Below, piece by piece: positions 8,642 through 16,715 of a stretch of 64,000 nucleotides of DNA. Each line of letters starts with the position of its first letter. Positions within the stretch are counted from its first letter, which is position 1. The position numbers were made by a program, and so were the translations under genes. Source of the stretch: Caballeronia jiangsuensis. GTDB taxonomy: Bacteria; Pseudomonadota; Gammaproteobacteria; Burkholderiales; Burkholderiaceae. The notes below the pieces were generated by a model. It was not told the origin of the DNA, did not search any database, and saw only the letters and a list, made by a program, of their open reading frames with translations. The DNA lies in assembly GCA_000648925.1 (NCBI GenBank), contig JFHF01000039.1:1-64000 (forward strand). Reading direction: 5' to 3'.

Positions 8642-9372
8642 ACACGCCCGCCCGCGACGACGACGATCAGCGCTGCGCCGAATACGCGCTCGGCGTGCTC
8701 GATGCGCAGGAACGCGCCGCGCTCGAAGCGGATGTGTCCCGCGATCCGGCATTGCAGCGCGCGCTCGACGACTGGCATCAACGGTTCGCGCCGCTCGCGG
8801 AAGACATCCGCGCGATCGCGCCGCCGGAGCGCGTATGGACGCGCATCCGCCGCGATCTGGGGTTCATGACGCCGCAAAGCGCGCCGGAACGCAAGCGCTG
8901 GTGGGACAGCCTGAGCGTCTGGCGCTGGCTCACGATCGGCGCGAGCGTCGCGGCGCTGGTGCTGCTCGGCGTGACCTTCAACTTGTTGCGCCAGCCGCCG
9001 CAAGCGCCGCCGACGACGGCAGCCGTGCCGAGCGAATATCTCGTCGCGACGATCGCGCGCAAGGACGGCCTCGTGCACTGGACCGCGACTGTCGACTTGC
9101 GGCGCGCCCGCATGGTCCTCGTGCCCGCGTCGCGTGCGGCGGTGCCCGCGAATCGCACGACGGAACTCTGGCTCATCCCGCCGAACGCGAAGCCGATCGC
9201 GCTCGGCGTCTTCCCCGCTGATCAGCCCGCGACGATGACACTGCCGCCGGAGATCGTCGCGCAGATGAACGCGCAGGCCGTGCTCGCGGTATCGGACGAA
9301 CCGCCGGGCGGATCGCCGACCGGCGCGCCGACCGGCACGGTCCTCGCGACCGGCCAGATGCATTCGACCTGA
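8638..9372 (+). CDS. Anti-sigma factor, RskA family
   Basis: A 244-residue protein with a cytoplasmic N-terminal sigma-binding part (residues 1-~95: CAEYALGVLDAQERAALEAD, a typical RskA start), one membrane helix (residues ~98-118: WLTIGASVAALVLLGVTF) and a periplasmic RskA domain (TTELWLIPPNAKPIALGVFP). It lacks the HxxxCxxC zinc motif of ZAS anti-sigmas. Proteins of this family hold the cognate ECF sigma at the membrane until a signal leads to proteolysis. It is encoded directly after the sigma gene with a four-base overlap. Confidence 0.9.
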   Translation: MNTPARDDDDQRCAEYALGVLDAQERAALEADVSRDPALQRALDDWHQRFAPLAEDIRAIAPPERVWTRIRRDLGFMTPQSAPERKRWWDSLSVWRWLTIGASVAALVLLGVTFNLLRQPPQAPPTTAAVPSEYLVATIARKDGLVHWTATVDLRRARMVLVPASRAAVPANRTTELWLIPPNAKPIALGVFPADQPATMTLPPEIVAQMNAQAVLAVSDEPPGGSPTGAPTGTVLATGQMHST

Positions 9373-9387
9373 CACTTGAAGTCCTTG

Positions 9388-9409
9388 TGCGCCGACTGCT
9401 GTCGGCGCA
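9388..9409 (+). terminator. Hairpin after the anti-sigma gene
   Basis: TGCGCCGAC / GTCGGCGCA, a 9-bp perfect stem with a four-base loop, 15 bases after the anti-sigma stop. No U tract follows closely, so it may attenuate or stabilise the mRNA between the regulatory pair and the lipid genes rather than fully terminate. Confidence 0.4.
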
Positions 9410-9497
9410 TGTCCACTTTTCGTTCGTCCCCATCAGGCTGCATCCGCTCGTGTGCGGCATCCGTATTGCTCTGTGAACGCATGTTTGCGGAGCCGTC

Positions 9498-10277
9498 ATG
9501 CCCGTCATCGTCACCATTCTTGTCGTCGTCATCGGTTTCGTGCTGGTGTTTTCCGTCGTGTGGCTCTGGCAGTTGCGCACGGAAAACGCCGGCATGGTCG
9601 ATCCGGTCTGGGCCGCTTCGCTCGGCGCGGCCGCGCTATTCATCGCCGCTAGCGGAACCGGCGCGATGGTCAATCGCGTGTGCGTCGCGGCAGGCGGCGC
9701 GGTCTGGGGCGCGAGACTCGCGCAGCATTTGTGGCGGCGCAATCACGGCAAGCCCGAAGACCCGCGCTATCGCGCGTTTCGCGAGCGCTGGGGCGAGCAG
9801 GCCGCGCTCAACATGTTCGGCTTCTTCCAGTTGCAGGCATTCATTTCGATGCTGCTCGCCATCGCGTTCTTCGTGCCCGCGTATGCGGACGATGCGGCGA
9901 GTCCGCTGGGCGTCGCGGGTTTCGTCGCGGTCTGGATCATCGCCGTCGCGGGCGAAGCCGCCGCCGACCGTCAACTGAAGCGCTTCGTCGCCGATCCCGC
10001 GCATCGCGGGAAAGTGTGCCGTGAAGGATGGTGGCGCTATTCGCGTCATCCGAACTACTTCTTCGAGTGCGTGCACTGGCTCGCCTATGCCGTGCTGTCG
10101 ATCGAACTGCCGTGGGGCTGGGCCACGCTCGCGCCGCCCGTGCTGATGGCGTGGCTGCTGCTGAAGGTATCGGGCATTCCGATTCTGGAAGCGCGCCTGG
10201 CCGAAACGCGCGACGGTTATCGGGACTACATGCGCACGACGAGCGCGCTGATTCCGTGGCCACGCAAACGCGTGTGA
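9498..10277 (+). CDS. DUF1295 family membrane protein (steroid 5-alpha-reductase-like)
   Basis: A 259-residue integral membrane protein with about six or seven hydrophobic segments and the conserved C-terminal block of the DUF1295/steroid reductase fold (WRYSRHPNYFFECVHWLAY, then GYRDYMRTTSALIPW). GGAG precedes the ATG. Family members include fatty-acid or sterol reductases and methyltransferases (ICMT-like fold) acting on lipids in the membrane. It is placed between the sigma pair and a CFA-like methyltransferase, which suggests that it acts on the same acyl chains. The reaction is inferred. Confidence 0.82.
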   Translation: MPVIVTILVVVIGFVLVFSVVWLWQLRTENAGMVDPVWAASLGAAALFIAASGTGAMVNRVCVAAGGAVWGARLAQHLWRRNHGKPEDPRYRAFRERWGEQAALNMFGFFQLQAFISMLLAIAFFVPAYADDAASPLGVAGFVAVWIIAVAGEAAADRQLKRFVADPAHRGKVCREGWWRYSRHPNYFFECVHWLAYAVLSIELPWGWATLAPPVLMAWLLLKVSGIPILEARLAETRDGYRDYMRTTSALIPWPRKRV

Positions 10278-10290
10278 ACAAAGGAACGAC

Positions 10291-11409
10291 ATGCCGATGA
10301 ACATCACCGCCCACGAGGCGCCCGCAACGCCGGCAGACATGCCCGCGCACGACGAGAGCCGGATCATTCGCGCGTGCGAGCGCGGCTTCGTACCCGATGC
10401 GCTCGTGCGCGCCGGCATGCGTATGCTGATCCGCCAGCGTCTCACCGACGAGCACGCGAACGACAACGCGCTGCGCATGGAGGCGTTCGAACGCCTGCTC
10501 GCCGAACTGCGCGCGAGCCCGATCGCGATCGATACGCAAGCCGCCAACGCCCAGCACTATGAATTGCCGGACGCATTCTTCGAGGCGCATCTCGGACCGC
10601 GTCTGAAGTATTCGTGCGGCTTCTATCCGCTCGGCGACGAGTCATTGGCGCAGGCCGAACTCGCGATGCTCGAACGCTATGCGGAGCGCGCGCAACTCGC
10701 CGATGGCCAGCGCATTCTGGATCTCGGCTGCGGCTGGGGTTCGTTTGCCCTTTGGGCGGCGCAGCGTTATCCGCGCGCGCAGATCGTCGCGCTGTCGAAT
10801 TCGCACGGGCAGCGCGCGTTCATCGAAACGCGGGCGCGGCAGCGCGGGCTCGGCAATGTGCGCGTCGTGACGGGCGATATCGTCGATTTCGAATTCGGGC
10901 GTGAAGAAGCGCCGTTCGATCGCATCGTCTCGATCGAGATGTTCGAGCACATGAAGCACTACGGTCTGCTGCTCGCGAAGATCGCGCGCTGGCTCGCCGA
11001 TGACGGACGACTTTTTGTCCACCACTTCGCGCACAAGAAGCTCGCGTATCACTTCACCGCGCACGACGGCGGCGACTGGATGTCGCGCTACTTCTTCACC
11101 GGCGGCACGATGCCATCGGCGTCCTTGCTGCTGCATTTTCAGGACGATCTGCGCGCGACGCGTCAGTGGTGGATGAACGGCACGCACTATGCGCGTACCG
11201 CGAATCAATGGCTCGCCGCGCTCGATGCCGCACGCGATACCGTCATGCCGATGTTCCGCGACGTCTACGGCGATGCGGCCGCGATCTGGTTCCAGCGCTG
11301 GCGCATGTTCTACATGGCGGTCGCCGAACTCTTCGGCTACGCGCGCGGCAGCGAGTGGGGCGTCGCGCATTTTCTGTTCGAGAAGCGTCCGATGAAGGTG
11401 ACGACATGA
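10291..11409 (+). CDS. SAM-dependent methyltransferase, cyclopropane-fatty-acid-synthase-like
   Basis: A 372-residue protein. The SAM-binding motif I is ILDLGCGWGSFALWAAQRYP (residues ~147-166), with the family motifs QHYELPDAFFEAHLGPRLKYS upstream and SIEMFEHMKHYGLL downstream. It belongs to the CFA/Mycolic-acid-cyclopropane-synthase superfamily but is distinct in its N and C termini from the second CFA synthase of the same operon (14178-15380). It is therefore likely to methylate unsaturated phospholipid acyl chains at a different step or position. Starts at 10291 or 10297 are both possible; AAAGGAA stands upstream. Its stop overlaps the lipocalin start (ATGA). Confidence 0.88.
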   Translation: MPMNITAHEAPATPADMPAHDESRIIRACERGFVPDALVRAGMRMLIRQRLTDEHANDNALRMEAFERLLAELRASPIAIDTQAANAQHYELPDAFFEAHLGPRLKYSCGFYPLGDESLAQAELAMLERYAERAQLADGQRILDLGCGWGSFALWAAQRYPRAQIVALSNSHGQRAFIETRARQRGLGNVRVVTGDIVDFEFGREEAPFDRIVSIEMFEHMKHYGLLLAKIARWLADDGRLFVHHFAHKKLAYHFTAHDGGDWMSRYFFTGGTMPSASLLLHFQDDLRATRQWWMNGTHYARTANQWLAALDAARDTVMPMFRDVYGDAAAIWFQRWRMFYMAVAELFGYARGSEWGVAHFLFEKRPMKVTT

Positions 11410-12011
11410 AAAATGTACATCGCGTGCTGGTCGTTGCGCTCGTGGCGGCGGGCGTCGTCGCGGCGCTGGCGAGTTGTTCGAGCCCGCCGAATCCCAATCC
11501 CCGTGCGGGCGAGCCGCTTCAGACCGTGCCCGTCGATGTGCCGCGTTACATGGGACGCTGGTATGTCATCGCGAACATTCCGTACTTCGCTGAACGCGAC
11601 TTCGTCGGTACGCACGTCGAATGGTCGCTGCGCCCCGACGGCAAGATCGACGACGTTTTTCACGGCCGCAAGAACGGTTTCGAACAAGCGGAGACGACGC
11701 ATCATTTCGTCGATACCGTGAAGCCGGGCAGCGATGGCGGCGAATGGAGCGTGCAACCGTTCTGGCCGGTCCACGTGACGCAACTCACGCTCTACGTCGA
11801 TCCGGATTATCGCTACACGATCCTCGGCTATCCGAACAAGAAGCTTGGCTGGATCTTCTCGCGCGAGCCATCGATGAGCGACGACGTCTATCGCTCGCTG
11901 CTGGCGCGCCTCGACGCGATGGGCTACGACACCGCGCGATTCCGTCGCGTGCCGCAATCGCCCGAACAAATCGGACAGCCCGGATTTCAGAGCCCCGGTC
12001 AGCGCGAGTGA
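11406..12011 (+). CDS. blc: Outer-membrane lipocalin (Blc family lipoprotein)
   Basis: A 201-residue lipoprotein. The signal peptide ends in a lipobox, LASC, at residues ~25-28. The lipocalin signature DVPRYMGRWYVIANIP contains the GxW motif, and the rest shows the beta-barrel pattern of bacterial Blc (TLYVDPDYRYTILGYPNKKLGWIFSR). Blc-type lipocalins bind fatty acids or lysophospholipids at the outer membrane. Start chosen at the ATGA overlap with the preceding methyltransferase. Presence inside a lipid-modification operon fits transport or salvage of the modified lipids. Confidence 0.9.
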   Translation: MKNVHRVLVVALVAAGVVAALASCSSPPNPNPRAGEPLQTVPVDVPRYMGRWYVIANIPYFAERDFVGTHVEWSLRPDGKIDDVFHGRKNGFEQAETTHHFVDTVKPGSDGGEWSVQPFWPVHVTQLTLYVDPDYRYTILGYPNKKLGWIFSREPSMSDDVYRSLLARLDAMGYDTARFRRVPQSPEQIGQPGFQSPGQRE

Positions 12012-12124
12012 CGCGACGTCACGCCACGCGCATGCATCCGCGTGCGCGTGCGTTTCGTATCTCTTGGAAACAGCCACGTCCATGTGGCGCGAGGAGACCT
12101 TTTGGCGCGAGGAGACCGCCCGGC

Positions 12125-13426
12125 ATGAATGCATCGACAAAAGGAAGACAGCAGCGTATCGCGGTGATCGGCGCGGGGATCGCCGGTCTCGCGAGCGCGT
12201 ATCTGCTCTCGCGCGCGCATCGCGTGACGCTCTTCGAAGCAGCCGATTATCTCGGCGGACACACGCATACCGTCGATGTCGCGCTCGATGGCATGCAGCA
12301 TCCCGTCGATACGGGCTTTCTCGTGTTCAATGACCGCACGTATCCGAACCTCATCGCGCTCTTCGACGAGCTCGGCGTGCTCGCGCATCGGAGCGAGATG
12401 ACGTTTTCCGTTTCGCTCGACGGCGGGCGCTTCGAATGGGCGGGCACGAATCTGAACACGGTGTTTGCGCAGCGGCGCAATCTGTTTTCGCCGTCGTTTC
12501 TGGGCATGCTGCGCGATATCCTGCGTTTCAATGCATCGGCGCACGCGCATCTGGAGCGCGTGAGCGTGAATCGCTGCTCGGTCGGCGAACTGCTCGTCGA
12601 AGGCGGTTATGGCGCGCCGTTTCAACGTCATTATCTTTTGCCGATGGCCGCGGCGATCTGGTCGAGCGCAGCGCACGATATCCTGCGCTTTCCCGCCGCC
12701 ACGTTTCTGCGCTTCTGCCTGAATCACGCGCTCTTGCAGGTGAACCATCGGCCGCCGTGGAAGACAGTCGCGGGCGGGGCGCGCGAGTATGTGCGGCGCA
12801 TCGCGGCGACGCTCGACGACGTGCGCACGCACACGCCCGTGCGAGGCGTTCGCCGCGACGACGACGGCGTCACCGTGATGACCGACGATGCCGGTCCCGA
12901 GCGCTTCGATGCCGTCGTGCTCGCCACGCATGCACCGACGAGCCTTCGCCTGCTCGACGACGCATCCGTCGAAGAACGCGCCTTGCTCGGCGCCGTGCGC
13001 TATCAGGGCAATCGTGCGGCGCTGCATACGGATCGCGCGCTGCTGCCGCGCAATCGCCGGGTGTGGTCGGCGTGGAATTACATGGGCGCGCGTGCGGGGC
13101 TTGCGCGGGAAGCGGCCGAGCCGGTCTGCGTGAGCTATCTGCTCAACCAGCTTCAGCCCTTGCCTTTCAGGACGCCCGTGGTCCTGACGCTCAATCCCGT
13201 CGATGAACCCGCGCCCGGCACGGAAATCGGCCGCTACGAATACGAGCATCCGCTCTTCGATCTGGCCGCCATCGACGCTCAGACGCGTCTGCCGCGCATT
13301 CAGGGCGAGCGCCGCACGTGGTACGCGGGCGCGTGGACCGGCTATGGCTTTCACGAGGACGGACTGAAGTCGGCGTTGCGCGTCGCGCGCGATTTCGGCG
13401 TGCAGCCGGCATGGGCGAAACCATGA
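12125..13426 (+). CDS. FAD-dependent amine-oxidase-like protein (COG2907)
   Basis: A 433-residue flavoprotein with an N-terminal Rossmann dinucleotide fold (IAVIGAGIAGLASAYLL) and a C-terminal FAD motif (WYAGAWTGYGFHEDGLKSAL). It matches the NAD(P)-binding amine-oxidase-like family usually encoded beside DUF1365 and CFA-synthase genes. In Rhodobacter sphaeroides such genes belong to the RpoE/ChrR singlet-oxygen regulon; a role in oxidising or desaturating cyclopropane or methylated acyl chains is plausible. The start at 12125 gives the proper fold; the long open frame upstream is non-coding. The stop overlaps the next start by four bases. Confidence 0.88.
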   Translation: MNASTKGRQQRIAVIGAGIAGLASAYLLSRAHRVTLFEAADYLGGHTHTVDVALDGMQHPVDTGFLVFNDRTYPNLIALFDELGVLAHRSEMTFSVSLDGGRFEWAGTNLNTVFAQRRNLFSPSFLGMLRDILRFNASAHAHLERVSVNRCSVGELLVEGGYGAPFQRHYLLPMAAAIWSSAAHDILRFPAATFLRFCLNHALLQVNHRPPWKTVAGGAREYVRRIAATLDDVRTHTPVRGVRRDDDGVTVMTDDAGPERFDAVVLATHAPTSLRLLDDASVEERALLGAVRYQGNRAALHTDRALLPRNRRVWSAWNYMGARAGLAREAAEPVCVSYLLNQLQPLPFRTPVVLTLNPVDEPAPGTEIGRYEYEHPLFDLAAIDAQTRLPRIQGERRTWYAGAWTGYGFHEDGLKSALRVARDFGVQPAWAKP

Positions 13427-14181
13427 AAACGGCGCAATGGCTGACGGGCCGCGTGATGCACGAACGGCTGCGCCCGACGCGACATCGCTTCGAATATCCG
13501 GTGAGCTACGTCTATTGCGACGTCGCGCAACTCGATGCGCTTCGACGCGTGTGGTTCGGCATCGACCGCATTCGGCCGCTTGCTCTTTTCAGGCGCGATT
13601 ACGGTCCGCGCGACGACTGCGATCTCGATCTCTGGATGCGCGCGTGCCTGGCGCAAGCGCGCATTCCCGCCGATGGCGAAATTCATCTGCTGACGATTCC
13701 GCGCGTGTTCGGCTACGCGTTCAATCCGGTGAGCTTCTGGTTCTGTCACGACCGCGCGGGCGCATTGCGCGCGCTTTACGCCGATGTGCGCAACACGTTC
13801 GGCGACCATCGCGGCTACTTGCTGAGCGCGAAGGATCACGCACCGATCGCCGATGACACCGTGCTCGTCTGCCGCAAGACGCTGCACGTCTCGCCCTTTT
13901 GCGAGATCGCGGGCGATTACGCGTTTCGCGTGCGGCGGCACGGCGATCGTCTTTCCGTCTCGATCGATTATCGCGATGGTGACGGCCTTCTGATTCGCAC
14001 CGCGATCGGTCTCGCCGCGCGGCCGCTCACCGGCGCGCTGGTGTGGCGCGCGATGCTGCGCGCGCCGCTTTTCGCCGCGAGCGTCATCGTTCGCATTCAC
14101 TGGCAGGCGCTGCGGCTATGGATGAAGCGCGTGCCCTTTCACGGCAAGCATCCACCGAATACCGCCAAATCCCGACCATGA
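13423..14181 (+). CDS. DUF1365 family protein
   Basis: A 252-residue protein with the DUF1365 hallmarks: an N-terminal GRVMHERLRPTRHRFEYPV block, the central IPRVFGYAFNPVSFWFC motif and VRNTFGDHRGYLL. The family has no proven biochemical activity but is nearly always linked with COG2907 flavoproteins and CFA synthases, as here. The ATGA overlap at 13423 decides the start (an in-frame ATG also exists at 13411), and its own stop overlaps the next CFA synthase by four bases, so translation is probably coupled along the block. Confidence 0.88.
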   Translation: MKTAQWLTGRVMHERLRPTRHRFEYPVSYVYCDVAQLDALRRVWFGIDRIRPLALFRRDYGPRDDCDLDLWMRACLAQARIPADGEIHLLTIPRVFGYAFNPVSFWFCHDRAGALRALYADVRNTFGDHRGYLLSAKDHAPIADDTVLVCRKTLHVSPFCEIAGDYAFRVRRHGDRLSVSIDYRDGDGLLIRTAIGLAARPLTGALVWRAMLRAPLFAASVIVRIHWQALRLWMKRVPFHGKHPPNTAKSRP

Positions 14182-15380
14182 ACCTGTTGCGGTCCTTCTA
14201 CGCATCATCGTCCATGCCGCTGTCGGCACGGATCTTTCTCGGCCTTCTGCGTCGCATCCGCATCGGGCATCTGATGCTCGTGACGCCGGACGGCGGCCGC
14301 TGCGTGTTCGGCGATCCGCTCATGCAGCCCGCCGCGCATCTTTCCATACACGACTGGCGCGCCTGCCGCGCGATCCTGCGGGCGGGGGACATCGGTTTTG
14401 CGGAGGCGTATCGCGATGGCTGGATCGATACGCCCGATCCTTGCGCCCTGTTGCGGCTCGCGATCCGCAACGAGCCGGCGATCGGGCGCACCGTCGCGGG
14501 CGGATTTTTCGCGCAGTGCTGGCACAACGTGCGACATCGTCTGCGCATGAACACGCGCGCGGGCAGCCGACGCAACATTCACGCGCACTACGACATCGGC
14601 AATGCGTTCTATGCGCTCTGGCTCGATCCGACGTGGACGTATTCGAGCGCCTGGTTCGACGGCGACGCCGATCTTTCGCTCGAAGCCGCGCAGCATCGGA
14701 AGTATCAGCGCATCGTCGATACGCTCGGGCTGACGGCGGGCATGCGCGTGCTGGAGATCGGCTGCGGCTGGGGCGGTTTTGCGCGGCATGCGGCGCGTCT
14801 CGGGATTCGCGTTCACGGGGTCACGATCTCGTCGGAACAGCATGCGTTCGCCGTCGAGCGTATCGCGCGTGAAGGACTGGACGGGCTCGTCGATATCGAG
14901 TTGCGCGATTATCGCGATCTGCGCGGTCAGTACGATGCGGTGGTGTCGATCGAAATGTTCGAGGCGGTTGGCGAGCGGTTCTGGCCGACGTATTTCCGCA
15001 CGCTGCGCCGCTGCCTGGTGCCGGGTGCGAAGGCGCTCGTGCAGTCGATCACTATCGACGATGCGCGGTTTTCGGCTTATCGCGCGTCCAGCGATTTCAT
15101 TCGGGAGACGATTTTTCCGGGGGGAATGCTGCCGAGTCCGGAGCGGTTCGTGCGCGCGGCGCGGCGGGCGGGGATGGGGGCGTGTGTGGCGCTGTCGTTT
15201 GGTGAGGACTATGCCCGCACGTTGCGATGTTGGCGTTGTGCGTTTGAAGCGCGTGTCGATGAGGTTCGTGCGCTGGGGCTTGATGAGCGGTTCTTGCGGA
15301 CCTGGGGGTTGTATCTGGCTTATTGTGAAGCGGCGTTCGAGGAAGGGCGGACGGGGGTTGTGCACTTCGTGGTGGGGTGA
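14178..15380 (+). CDS. cfa: Cyclopropane-fatty-acyl-phospholipid synthase
   Basis: A 400-residue cytoplasmic, membrane-associated methyltransferase. It carries the N-terminal CFA domain (SRRNIHAHYDIGNAFYALWL), SAM motif I VLEIGCGWGGFARHA (residues ~193-207), SIEMFEAVGERFWP, and the C-terminal FIFPGG-like block (IRETIFPGGMLPSPE) of CFA synthases. The enzyme transfers a methylene group from SAM to cis-unsaturated phospholipid acyl chains. It ends the sigma-led operon. Toward the 3' end (after ~15150) the codon use drifts to G-rich third positions, which is unusual but does not disturb the frame. Confidence 0.9.
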   Translation: MNLLRSFYASSSMPLSARIFLGLLRRIRIGHLMLVTPDGGRCVFGDPLMQPAAHLSIHDWRACRAILRAGDIGFAEAYRDGWIDTPDPCALLRLAIRNEPAIGRTVAGGFFAQCWHNVRHRLRMNTRAGSRRNIHAHYDIGNAFYALWLDPTWTYSSAWFDGDADLSLEAAQHRKYQRIVDTLGLTAGMRVLEIGCGWGGFARHAARLGIRVHGVTISSEQHAFAVERIAREGLDGLVDIELRDYRDLRGQYDAVVSIEMFEAVGERFWPTYFRTLRRCLVPGAKALVQSITIDDARFSAYRASSDFIRETIFPGGMLPSPERFVRAARRAGMGACVALSFGEDYARTLRCWRCAFEARVDEVRALGLDERFLRTWGLYLAYCEAAFEEGRTGVVHFVVG

Positions 15381-15415
15381 GCTTGGGTCGGGAAAGGGTT
15401 CTTCGCGGACTTGAG

Positions 15416-15823
15416 TCAGTCGATGCTCTTCGATGCAAGGGCCTGGACAAGCCGGCAGTGCGCTGCCGTCTCGCTATGACAAAGCGCGAGTTCACGGAGA
15501 GCTTTGCGCATTCGTTTCAGATCACGAATCTTGCCGTCGATATCTGCCAGATGTTCAACGACCATCTCGTCCGCATCGGCACAGGGATGCTCAGGATGGT
15601 CAGCCAGTTTCAGAAGCCTTCGAATTTCGTCTACCGAGAAGCCGAGTTCGCGGCCTCGCCGCACGAACGCCAGTCGCTCCACGGCATCGGCATCGTAGCG
15701 TCGATACCCGTTTTCACCGCGCACCGGCGCTGGCAGCAGTTCGACGCGTTCGTAATAGCGGATCGTTTCGATGTTCACACCAGACAGGCGGCCCAGCGTA
15801 CCGATCGAGTAGGTGGCGCTCAT
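15416..15823 (-). CDS. MerR-family metal-responsive regulator
   Basis: A 135-residue protein with the MerR winged helix (TLGRLSGVNIETIRYYERV, residues 9-27) and the dimerisation helix. The C-terminal metal loop carries HPCADAD and CHSETAAHC, i.e. Cys residues near 78, 114 and 122. This resembles the ZntR/CadR/PbrR group. It is divergent from a CDF-type transporter gene, and a perfect dyad between two promoter-like elements lies in the 70-base gap, so it should activate that gene when metal is bound. The metal cannot be decided from the sequence. Confidence 0.9.
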   Translation of the reverse strand: MSATYSIGTLGRLSGVNIETIRYYERVELLPAPVRGENGYRRYDADAVERLAFVRRGRELGFSVDEIRRLLKLADHPEHPCADADEMVVEHLADIDGKIRDLKRMRKALRELALCHSETAAHCRLVQALASKSID

Positions 15824-15827
15824 TTGC

Positions 15828-15861
15828 TTGACTCTGTAGTGGCTACAGGGTTGAGGATAGT
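15828..15861 (+). promoter_or_regulatory. MerR-type operator/promoter for the CDF gene
   Basis: A perfect dyad, CTGTAG-TGG-CTACAG (15834-15848), sits directly after a TTGACT -35 element (15828-15833). A weak -10 (GATAGT, 15856-15861) gives a spacer longer than 17 bp, as MerR-activated promoters have. It begins five bases upstream of the merR start codon. Confidence 0.65.
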
Positions 15862-15892
15862 GCTTTTAACCAATCTCGTGTCGGAGTGGATC

Positions 15893-16537
15893 ATGGCCGG
15901 AGGCTGCTGTAACGACTGCGAAGTTCAGCCGCGTGCTCGTCACGGCCGATACCGAAAGATTCTGTGGATAGCCCTCGCAATTAACCTGACGATGTTTTTC
16001 GTCGAGATCATGTCTGGTTTGCGGAGCGGTTCCGTGTCGCTTTTGGCCGACTCGTTGGACTTTCTGGGCGATGCTGCAAATTACGGTATTAGTCTTGTCG
16101 TGTTAGGGCTAAGCGTGACGGCACGCGCCAATGCATCGCGGATAAAAGCGGTTTCGATGGGGGCATTCGGCGTGTGGGTGATTGGCCTGGCGATCTGGAA
16201 CCTGACCTCGAGCGCTGTGCCGAGCGTACCCACGATGGGTATCGTCGGCTTGAGCGCCTTGCTCGCGAACTGTGTTGTCGCACTGCTCCTGTTGACCTAC
16301 CGCGACGGTGACAGCAACATGCGCAGCGTATGGCTTTGCACGCGCAACGACGCGCTGGGTAATATTGCCGTGCTTCTGGCCGCGTTGGGCGTGTTCGGAA
16401 CAGGAGCGGGGTGGCCGGATCTGGCCGTCGCCGCAATCATGGCGACGCTTGCCTTGACGTCTGCCGTCGAGATCCTTCGGCAAGCGAAGGCTGAAGCGAG
16501 GATGGGCTCGTCCGGGGCTGTCGCGCGCGGTCGTTAG
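15893..16537 (+). CDS. Short cation-diffusion-facilitator (CDF) family transporter
   Basis: A 214-residue membrane protein with six hydrophobic segments and the CDF layout, but no C-terminal cytoplasmic dimerisation domain (canonical CDFs are ~300 residues). The N terminus MAGGCCNDC offers three cysteines for metal capture. In helix 2 the metal site reads LLADSLDFLGDAAN, with Asp where His is usual, and in helix 5 RNDALGNIAV, with Asn in place of the usual acidic/His residues. Specificity may therefore differ from the usual zinc exporters. GGAG lies before the ATG at 15893. Regulated, by position, by the divergent MerR gene. Confidence 0.82.
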   Translation: MAGGCCNDCEVQPRARHGRYRKILWIALAINLTMFFVEIMSGLRSGSVSLLADSLDFLGDAANYGISLVVLGLSVTARANASRIKAVSMGAFGVWVIGLAIWNLTSSAVPSVPTMGIVGLSALLANCVVALLLLTYRDGDSNMRSVWLCTRNDALGNIAVLLAALGVFGTGAGWPDLAVAAIMATLALTSAVEILRQAKAEARMGSSGAVARGR

Positions 16538-16715
16538 GGCGTTATCCGCAGAAGCAGGTGTTCACCGAATGCGAGTGCGCTTCCCGAAATTCTGGGAAGG
16601 GCGCATATCGCAGGGTAGTGAGTTCTCAGATAGCCGACGCGAGTCGTCACCCCGGTCAAGGCACTAAAGCTCCTCGTAGCGACACTTGCCGGGACGCCAA
16701 CGCTCTAGCGCGTCG
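16538..16715. other. Intergenic stretch without recognisable features
   Basis: Between the converging CDF and EamA genes. I see no ORF with ribosome site and no strong hairpin with a T tract. Confidence 0.5.

Noticed and set aside
11621..12124. N-terminal extension of the flavin amine oxidase frame
   Set aside because: Overlaps the lipocalin gene in another frame and has no domain; the Rossmann motif begins just after ATG 12125.
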